Of a DNA stretch of 6,659 bases, positions 1-5,046 are shown in pieces; the stretch's first letter is position 1, and every line of letters starts with the position of its first letter. The translations under genes and the position numbers were made by a program. This stretch comes from Candidatus Solincola tengchongensis (GTDB lineage Bacteria > Actinomycetota > Geothermincolia > Geothermincolales > RBG-13-55-18): the NCBI GenBank assembly GCA_015711895.1, contig JACVJH010000161.1:1-6659 (forward strand), given 5' to 3'. The notes beneath the pieces were generated by a model. The model was not told the DNA's origin. It did no database searches and saw nothing but the letters and a program-made list of their open reading frames with translations.

Positions 1-1331
1 CCAACGTGACCCCGGCCACGGTGAACAGCATGGTGAGCGGGCTCTCCACCTGGATAACCAACACGCTCATTCCCGGTCTGGACACCGCTGCCATCGCCGG
101 GATAGCCAACGCCGACAGCACCAGGGATTTCCTGGCCGCACTACTGCCGCAGATCGACGAGGCCAAGCTGGCTTACGTGGTGAACAACAACGGGACTTGG
201 CTGTCCGACCTCATCTCCAACCTGGACGGCTCGGTCATCGCCGCAGCCGTCAACGCCAACGAGGCCTTCGTCACCGCGCTGGTTCAGAACCTGGACACCA
301 CCGTGCTCGCAAACGTTATCAACGCCAGCGGGACCTTCCTCAGCCAGCTCCTCGGCAAACTCAATCCAACCGTGCTGGCCAACGCCATCAACGCCAACGG
401 GACCTTCCTGACTAACCTGCTCGGCGCCCTCAACCCAAGCGTGGTGGCCGCGGCCATCAACGGCAACCAGACCTTCGTGAACAACCTGCTGGGAGCCCTC
501 GACCCGCAGGTCCTGGCCAACGCGGTCAACGCCAACCAGACCTTCGTCACCAACCTGATAGGGTATCTTAACCCGGCGGTCATAGCCGGCGCGGTCAACG
601 CCAACCAGACCTTTGTCACCGGGATGGTCACCAACCTTTCTCCGACGGTCCTGGCCACAGCCATCAACGCCAACGAGACTTTCATGAGCAGTCTGATAAC
701 CGGGTTGGACACCACCGTGTTGGCCAACGTGCTCAACTCCAACTCGGTGCGGGACTGGCTGGCGACCCTGGTCTCCAAGCTGAACGCCACACAGGTGGCC
801 TATATCGTCAACAACAACCAGACCTTCCTGACCAATCTGCTCGGGGCGCTCAACCCCTCGGTACTTGCGGCGGCCATCAACGCCAACGGGGCCTTCCTGA
901 ACAACCTGATCGCCAACCTCAACCCCTCGGTGGTCGCCGCGGCCATCAACACGAACCAGACTTTCCTGACCCAGCTTATCTCCAACCTGAACGCCGGCGT
1001 TCTCGCGGGAGCCATCAATGCCAACGGGACCTTCCTGCAGAACCTGCTGGGCGCCCTGGACACCAACGTCATCGCCGGCGCGCTGGCCTCCACCAATGGC
1101 CAGACCTTCCTCACCAACCTGATCATCAACCTCTCAGGGGCCCGAGCCCAGGCTCTGGTCAATGCCCTAAACGCAACCGGCGTCGATTATCATAACGATG
1201 ATGCGCCTATCACCTTCTTCGACCAGTTCGTCCTGATGCTCCACACCAACCTGAACATCTTGGGTCTCGGGCACCATATCGAGGGTAAGCTCGAAGGGTT
1301 CATCTACGATGCCAATGGGGGAGACTGGTAG
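1..1331 (+). CDS. Large 23-residue helical-repeat protein, function unknown (5' end outside window)
   Basis: The frame is open to the left edge. A GTG at 6-8 could be read as a start, but it falls inside a repeat and has no ribosome binding site, so the gene almost certainly begins upstream. Numbering from that GTG, residues 1-375 are one degenerate unit plus 15 tandem units of 23 (sometimes 25) residues. Typical positions within a unit are Leu1, Asn/Asp2, Pro/Thr3, Val5, Leu/Ile/Val6, Ala7, Asn11, Asn13, Thr15, Phe16, Leu/Val17, Leu20 and Leu/Ile21. The Asn/Asp-Pro/Thr and Asn-x-Thr steps look like N-caps of two short helices, so I infer an alpha-solenoid. Residues 376-441 form a different tail (HTNLNILGLGHHIEGKLEGF near the end). 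The visible part has no membrane helix, LPxTG motif or catalytic motif. A terminator follows at once, so this is the last gene of its transcript. I do not recognise the family; a surface or protein-binding scaffold is only a guess. Confidence 0.85.
   Translation, partial: NVTPATVNSMVSGLSTWITNTLIPGLDTAAIAGIANADSTRDFLAALLPQIDEAKLAYVVNNNGTWLSDLISNLDGSVIAAAVNANEAFVTALVQNLDTTVLANVINASGTFLSQLLGKLNPTVLANAINANGTFLTNLLGALNPSVVAAAINGNQTFVNNLLGALDPQVLANAVNANQTFVTNLIGYLNPAVIAGAVNANQTFVTGMVTNLSPTVLATAINANETFMSSLITGLDTTVLANVLNSNSVRDWLATLVSKLNATQVAYIVNNNQTFLTNLLGALNPSVLAAAINANGAFLNNLIANLNPSVVAAAINTNQTFLTQLISNLNAGVLAGAINANGTFLQNLLGALDTNVIAGALASTNGQTFLTNLIINLSGARAQALVNALNATGVDYHNDDAPITFFDQFVLMLHTNLNILGLGHHIEGKLEGFIYDANGGDW
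6..1130 (+). repeat. Tandem 69-75 bp coding repeats (about 16 units)
   Basis: Units begin at residues 25, 50, 73, 96, 119, 142, 165, 188, 211, 234, 259, 282, 305, 328 and 351, after a degenerate first unit at 1-24. Most are 23 residues; those at 25, 234 and 351 have 25. At DNA level some neighbours are close: GCGGTCAACGCCAACCAGAC occurs at about 522 and again at about 591. Most copies differ at synonymous sites, so the array is mostly old and held by selection on the protein. Confidence 0.92.
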
Positions 1332-1345
1332 TCGTACGGTGTGTG

Positions 1346-1379
1346 AGAGGGCTGGCGTCATGCCCGCCCTCTTTTTCTT
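1346..1379 (+). terminator. Rho-independent terminator of the repeat-protein gene
   Basis: The arm AGAGGGC (1346-1352) pairs perfectly with GCCCTCT (1366-1372). Inside, after one T/C mismatch, GGC (1354-1356) pairs with GCC (1362-1364) around the loop GTCAT. The stem runs straight into TTTTTCTT. It lies 15 bases after the TAG stop at 1329-1331. Confidence 0.9.
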
Positions 1380-1407
1380 GCCCATTCACGCGGTTGTCCG
1401 TGTATGG

Positions 1408-1416
1408 TGTTAGATT
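1408..1416 (+). promoter_or_regulatory. Possible extended -10 promoter of the lipoprotein gene
   Basis: TGT-TAGATT (1408-1416) resembles an extended -10 element (TGn-TATAAT). It lies between the upstream terminator and the ribosome binding site at 1451, where a promoter is needed. No good -35 box sits at the right distance: TTGTCC at 1394-1399 is only 11 bases away. This is a weak call. Confidence 0.25.
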
Positions 1417-1450
1417 TGAGAGCGTGGCCTTTTGAGTTTTGGCAGGCTAG

Positions 1451-1457
1451 GGAGAGG
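1451..1457 (+). promoter_or_regulatory. Ribosome binding site deciding the lipoprotein start
   Basis: GGAGAGG lies 7 bases before the ATG at 1465. This favours 1465 over the in-frame TTG at 1432 and over the ATGs at 1489 and 1507, none of which has a comparable purine-rich site in front. Confidence 0.65.
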
Positions 1458-1464
1458 AAGCCTT

Positions 1465-2358
1465 ATGCCCGCACCGGATGTGGGCCCTATGGCTGGTTCA
1501 AAACCGATGAGTGAATGTATTCCCCATGATGCGAAGGTAAATCGATTCACGGGAGTCTTCTTTTCCCTCATTTTCACACTTCTCCTGTCAATGACTCTTT
1601 TCCTCGCCGGTTGTGGAGGCGGCTCCTTTGGCGGTTCCCTCGAGAGAGTGGACGCGTCCGTGAAGAACTTGGACGACTCGGTGCAGGGAGCGATAGGATA
1701 CATACAAGCGCTTAACGGCTTCGATTTCGAGAACACCGCTTTTCTGAGTGATGCCATGAGTGCAGTGAGGACGGGCCAGGATTTGGTTCAGGCGGCAGGG
1801 CAGGCGCTTGAGGATTTGTCCTCCATCGATTATCGGGGCAAGCTCATGCGCCTCGGAGAACTGGTCAGCGAGTTCGTGCCCAATGCTCGCGAGGCACTTG
1901 ATGAGATTTCCATCTTTTACCAAGATATGGAAGCGATCCTGCTGGCCGTCAGGCCACTTCTCGAGGAGGAGGCGACCATCACCCAACTGGATATACCCCA
2001 GAACCAGTCCGAATGGAGGGAGAGGCTGGAGAGGCTTAAGCGGGCCGTGGAGATGACGATTCAATCACTCGGAGGGTTGACGGTCGATCCCATCTTATCC
2101 AGCTACCGCTCATATTTTTTGGAGCTATCCTCGGCGCTTGAGAAGGTCGTCGACAAAATCATCGACCGTCTTCCCCTTGCGGACATTAGGGAAGATATCG
2201 GAATCAGCGCGGAGTTCAATCGGGTCCAGGAACTGCTCGATGCCTATCCCTCGTTGGTCGAGGGGTTAAAAGGGAAGTTGATGATATTTTCACTCGACCA
2301 TTCCTTGGGGGAAATCGAATTGGAGATAAACAGGTTGTACATGGAGAGCGGTTCATAG
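1465..2358 (+). CDS. Predicted helical lipoprotein, function unknown
   Basis: From the ATG at 1465 the product has 297 residues. A hydrophobic stretch (about residues 31-48) ends in the lipobox LFLAGC, with the lipidated cysteine at residue 50 followed by GGGS. It should therefore be exported, lipid-modified and anchored on the outer face of the cytoplasmic membrane. The pre-hydrophobic N-region is long for a lipoprotein (about 29 residues). A start at the ATG at 1507 would give a more typical 36-residue signal up to the cysteine, but lacks a clear ribosome binding site. The mature part (about 248 residues) has no other cysteine. It is predicted almost wholly helical, with amphipathic or coiled-coil-like stretches such as WRERLERLKRAVEMTIQSL and ALEKVVDKIIDRL, and is rich in Glu and Leu. 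It has its own transcription unit between two terminators. I recognise no family; a spacer, adhesion or envelope scaffold role is possible but not shown. Confidence 0.85.
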   Translation: MPAPDVGPMAGSKPMSECIPHDAKVNRFTGVFFSLIFTLLLSMTLFLAGCGGGSFGGSLERVDASVKNLDDSVQGAIGYIQALNGFDFENTAFLSDAMSAVRTGQDLVQAAGQALEDLSSIDYRGKLMRLGELVSEFVPNAREALDEISIFYQDMEAILLAVRPLLEEEATITQLDIPQNQSEWRERLERLKRAVEMTIQSLGGLTVDPILSSYRSYFLELSSALEKVVDKIIDRLPLADIREDIGISAEFNRVQELLDAYPSLVEGLKGKLMIFSLDHSLGEIELEINRLYMESGS

Positions 2359-2422
2359 GCTTGAGCTATTGCAAACGCCTGTATTACCCAGCTGTTGAGG
2401 GCAAAAACGGCTCGATTCCTTT

Positions 2423-2466
2423 CCCTGCGGAGAAGGGGTTGGCCGTTCCAGAACGCAGGGGTTTTT
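2423..2466 (+). terminator. Probable intrinsic terminator after the lipoprotein gene
   Basis: CCCTGCG (2423-2429) pairs perfectly with CGCAGGG (2454-2460), followed by G and five T (2462-2466). The 24-base loop can form a small inner stem. The loop is long, so strength is uncertain. A second perfect stem, AACGGC (2406-2411) with GCCGTT (2442-2447), interleaves with it, so the two either exclude each other or form a pseudoknot. Confidence 0.55.
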
Positions 2467-2764
2467 ACGAGAGTGGTAATTATCCGGGATAGGCCAGTTC
2501 GGTGGGCCTCTCACAAGGCAAGATGGGGGATGTCAAGTTCTTTCGAGCGATGAAGAAATCTAAAAGGGGAAGCTCAAGCTCTCTCCCGGCTAAAACAAGT
2601 TAAGAAAAGGGAAGGGATAGGTGTGGGAAAAGTCATTGGCGGATGGTTTATAGTATGTTAGAAAGTGAATGGTGATAAGGGAAGTATCGAAGTCGGAAGG
2701 GGGAAGTCAACTCCAGCTTCAAGGCGCAGAAGGGAGATGCAATCCAGCTTACCAGGATTTTAAT

Positions 2765-2770
2765 GGAGGT
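2765..2770 (+). promoter_or_regulatory. Strong ribosome binding site deciding a TTG start
   Basis: GGAGGT lies 7 bases before the TTG at 2778. It is the strongest Shine-Dalgarno match in the window and compensates for the weak start codon. The zinc-ligand pattern begins at residue 3, which also fits this start. Confidence 0.85.
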
Positions 2771-2777
2771 GTAACGC

Positions 2778-4448
2778 TTGAACTGTCCCCGCCATCCCCA
2801 CAAGCGAGCGGTGGCCTCCTGCCGTGAATGCGGGACGGGTTTCTGCATTGAGTGCGTGCGGGAGACGGACCAGACTACCCTGTGTCCGGAATGCCACCGA
2901 AGGCGGATAGACGAATTCAGCCGGGAGTTCGCATCCCCGGACGAGCAAGTCGAAGGTACCGCAGCCCGGACTGCGGCGGAAACCGGACGGGGCGCCCGCC
3001 TTTACGGGACTGCGGTGCCGGCGGCCACGCCTCCCCCGAGTTCCGAGATGCCGGAGGGCCCCTCTCCGACGGCGCGAGCAGAGGCCGAAGAGGCGGAAAC
3101 CGTTTCGGAGCGGGCTGCAGAAGCTGGGAGATTGTGGAAAACAGTCCGGCGAGGCGGTAGGCCGGGACGAAAGGGGAGGGTGTCGGGGAAGGAGGGTGTA
3201 GAGGAAGCCCTTTCCGCGGAGAGAACCGCAGGCGTTGTCGAGCACGGTACCGTCGGGGAAGCGGATTTCCTCTCTCTGGGCCCCGATGAGGACTTCACCG
3301 AGCTGTCTAGGGCCGTGGAGAAGAGGAGGTTCCGTTTTCCTGGAAGAAGGCGTTCGGCGGGGAAGGGCCTCCCGGAAGAGACCTCGCAAGAAAGCGAAAA
3401 GCAGGGACCAAGAGAGGCCGTGGCCGTGAGGGATGAGACGGTAAGACCTGGAACACGGGAGCCAGTGGAGCGGACCGACACGGCATCCCGGTCGGGGGGG
3501 AAAGGTACGGCCGCGCCGGCGAAGCCGGGACGAGAGCCGGATGAGGCGCGGGAACCGGGGCCGATCCATCCCGGAACGGCGGTTCGGGGCGAGGAAGCTG
3601 AGCTCGATGTCGTGGTCTCACGGCTCCTGCGGCCTGAAAGCGGCCGGAGAGCGGGTGAACCGGCGGGGGGAGTCCGGAAAGCCCAAGCCGCTGCCGGAGA
3701 TGGCGTGGAGGAGGTGCTTTCCGCGCTCCTGCGGCCGGAGGCCGAGGTTCCGGGGAGGGCAGGAGCGGGACGGGGTGGAGCGGCGACCGTCCCCCGGGAT
3801 AAGCTTGCGGATGCCCGGGCCCTCTCCTCCACAGCTGAAGAGGTGGCGCCGGGTATATCCCGGGAGGTTCGTCGCTCGGCCGAGGAACGCCGCAAGGTGC
3901 GAGGGGAGAGGGAAAGGCGTTGGTCCTTCCTGGCCCAGCCCCGGGCCTCGGAGCACACGGAGCTCGCCTCCAGCTGGTGGAAAGCCACGCTGTTCATCCT
4001 GCTCATGTTGGTCCTGGGCGTTGTCCTCTGGGCCGTGCCCAACGCCTACCTGGTGCCCAAGGACACGGAATACGGCATCCATGCGGTGGCCTTGGGTATC
4101 CTCCTCGGCCTGCTTTTCTGGTGGAAAGCGGGCAGGAAGCACGGCACCAAGCTGGCAGTGCAGGCCGCGCTGGTCACCTTCTTCGCCCTCTTCCTGGGCG
4201 AGTTCCTGCACTGGTTCCTGATCATCACCAAGAACGCGGCCCTGCGTACCGTGTTCTTCGACCTCATCTCCTTCCGTTTCATCTGGGAGCACGGCGCGGA
4301 GGTAATGCGCCATACCATGGAGGCCATGTTCCCGGGAGCCTTCATATGGATTATGATCATGCCCACCCTCCTGGCCTTCATCATCGGTTTCGGGATGCCA
4401 CCCATACCCGAGATCTTCCTACAGTTCGGGCGGGCGGTACGCGAGTGA
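2778..4448 (+). CDS. B-box-like zinc finger membrane protein with long disordered linker and four TM helices
   Basis: The product has 556 residues and a TTG start set by GGAGGT. Residues 3-39 carry four Cys/His pairs: C3-x2-H6, C15-x2-C18, C23-x2-C26 and C36-x2-C39. This layout, with AVASC and GFCIECV, is typical of the small bacterial B-box-type zinc-binding heads, which bind structural zinc and are usually protein-interaction modules. Residues about 48-395 are a low-complexity linker rich in Glu, Arg, Gly, Ala and Pro, probably disordered; its DNA is very GC-rich. Residues 402-425, 432-450, 458-484 and 520-543 are four predicted membrane helices, with a conserved-looking loop between the third and fourth. 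Helix 3 holds Glu475 and His478, unusual inside a membrane. By the positive-inside rule the Arg-rich linker and zinc head should be cytoplasmic. The STAS gene 21 bases downstream is almost surely co-transcribed, pointing to a signalling or regulatory role (inferred). I do not recognise the membrane domain, and no enzyme motif is seen. Confidence 0.88.
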   Translation: MNCPRHPHKRAVASCRECGTGFCIECVRETDQTTLCPECHRRRIDEFSREFASPDEQVEGTAARTAAETGRGARLYGTAVPAATPPPSSEMPEGPSPTARAEAEEAETVSERAAEAGRLWKTVRRGGRPGRKGRVSGKEGVEEALSAERTAGVVEHGTVGEADFLSLGPDEDFTELSRAVEKRRFRFPGRRRSAGKGLPEETSQESEKQGPREAVAVRDETVRPGTREPVERTDTASRSGGKGTAAPAKPGREPDEAREPGPIHPGTAVRGEEAELDVVVSRLLRPESGRRAGEPAGGVRKAQAAAGDGVEEVLSALLRPEAEVPGRAGAGRGGAATVPRDKLADARALSSTAEEVAPGISREVRRSAEERRKVRGERERRWSFLAQPRASEHTELASSWWKATLFILLMLVLGVVLWAVPNAYLVPKDTEYGIHAVALGILLGLLFWWKAGRKHGTKLAVQAALVTFFALFLGEFLHWFLIITKNAALRTVFFDLISFRFIWEHGAEVMRHTMEAMFPGAFIWIMIMPTLLAFIIGFGMPPIPEIFLQFGRAVRE

Positions 4449-4458
4449 GACGTCGAAT

Positions 4459-4464
4459 GGAGAG
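4459..4464 (+). promoter_or_regulatory. Ribosome binding site deciding the STAS gene start
   Basis: GGAGAG has its GGAG core 7 bases before the ATG at 4470. The in-frame GTG at 4464 overlaps this site and would leave no spacing, so 4470 is the better start. Confidence 0.7.
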
Positions 4465-4469
4465 TGGCC

Positions 4470-4808
4470 ATGGCCTGGGAAGTGGAGATGTTGGACGGCG
4501 GGGCCAAGGCCCTGGTGCGCGTGGAAGGCGTGGTGGACTCCACCAACGTGGAGGAATTCTTCGCCTTCATCAACTCCATCTTTAAAAAAGGCGTGAAACG
4601 CATGGTGCTGGACATGGAAAACACCAGTTACTTATCCAGTGGAGGTATCTCCGTCATCGTCGACGCCTACAAGAAGGCGGAAAGAGAAGGGGGGAGGCTG
4701 GTCATCGCCCGCGCCTCGGATATGGTGGTCGATCTCTTCCGGGTGGCCCAGATCGAGAGGATAATCCCCCTGTTCTCCACCCTGGAGGAAGCCCTCCAAG
4801 CGCTCTGA
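4470..4808 (+). CDS. Stand-alone STAS domain protein, anti-sigma factor antagonist type
   Basis: The product has 112 residues, essentially one STAS domain and the usual length for SpoIIAA/RsbV-like proteins. Visible features are the N-terminal strand ALVRVEGVVDS (residues 14-24), the central strand KRMVLDMENTSYL, the loop SSGG at residues 56-59, the helix ISVIVDAYKKAEREGG and the C-terminal STLEEAL. In this family the serine at the start of the central helix is phosphorylated by an anti-sigma kinase, and only the unphosphorylated form binds the partner. Ser57 aligns with that serine. The usual Asp before it is Ser56, a variant also common in the 'SSAG' subgroup, so phosphorylation is plausible but unproven. 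No RsbW-like kinase, PP2C phosphatase or sigma factor gene lies in the window. The gene follows the zinc finger membrane protein by 21 bases, which suggests that protein is an upstream or downstream partner. Confidence 0.9.
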   Translation: MAWEVEMLDGGAKALVRVEGVVDSTNVEEFFAFINSIFKKGVKRMVLDMENTSYLSSGGISVIVDAYKKAEREGGRLVIARASDMVVDLFRVAQIERIIPLFSTLEEALQAL

Positions 4809-5046
4809 AACCTTGCCGCCTTCACGCCCTGTCGACCTCACGTTTCAAGGTCATTCTCATACACTTCCGCAGCGGGCTTTACGATGCCGCACTCCGGGCG
4901 TTAAAGGCGGTTTTCGACGGCGCATACGTGGTTGGCGGCACAGGATGATCCGGGTGTGAAAGCCGCTTGCACCGCGCATACGCAGCACGGCAGCGCGATG
5001 GACGGTGAACGGGTGTTATCAGTATGACTTGCGGGCAATCATGCGT
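4809..5046. other. Intergenic region between convergent genes
   Basis: This 238-base gap separates the 3' ends of the STAS and ATPase genes. ACCTTG (4810-4815) can pair with CAAGGT (4846-4851), and GCCGC (4886-4890) with GCGGT (4907-4911) before TTTTC. Both are weak as terminators. A 9-base direct repeat, GCGCATACG, occurs at 4920-4928 and 4974-4982. I see no gene or RNA here. Confidence 0.4.

Larger units (their letters stand above)
2359..2777 (+). other. 419-base intergenic region: terminator, hairpin and purine-rich leader
   Basis: After the stem region at 2406-2466 comes a second hairpin at 2488-2512, where AGGCC (2491-2495) pairs with GGCCT (2505-2509), extended by GA/TC. Its outer CTCTC could instead pair with GAGAG at 2469-2473. 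From about 2550 to 2777 the + strand is purine-rich and contains GGGAAG four times (2567, 2609, 2679, 2701) and TCCAGCTT twice (2712, 2743). TATAGT at 2649-2654 is -10-like but has no matching -35. I find no convincing gene or known riboswitch here. The promoter of the 2778 operon must lie here or be shared from upstream. Confidence 0.5.

Noticed and set aside
6..1130. CRISPR array or DNA-binding (TALE-like) repeats
   Set aside because: The repeat is continuous coding sequence of 69-75 bp with synonymous drift and no spacers, and the 23-residue unit lacks the 33-35 residue TALE layout and variable di-residue.
284..1162. Antisense open frames over the repeat gene (284-790 and 800-1162 on the - strand)
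   Set aside because: They mirror the coding repeats in a GC-rich gene, lack ribosome binding sites and show no independent protein features.
2395..2465. Resemblance to a cyclic di-GMP-I (GEMM) riboswitch: GGGCAAA, a stem, then GAACGCA
   Set aside because: The closing GCC that should pair with the GGC before AAA is absent (GGGG instead), and no second GEMM helix with its tetraloop receptor follows. The similarity is limited to short strings.
2669..2827. Small + strand open frame (about 52 codons) upstream of and overlapping the zinc finger gene start
   Set aside because: No good ribosome binding site, low-complexity product, and it runs across the well-supported start of another gene. Most likely chance.
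3002..4042. Long antisense open frame (346 codons) opposite the linker of the zinc finger gene
   Set aside because: The linker DNA is extremely GC-rich with few stops in any frame. The product is Ser/Pro/Arg low-complexity, and the + strand frame has the start signal, zinc ligands and membrane helices.
4920..4982. 9-base direct repeat GCGCATACG between the convergent genes as an attachment site or mobile-element scar
   Set aside because: It is short, has no inverted ends or integrase nearby, and is plausible by chance in GC-rich DNA.
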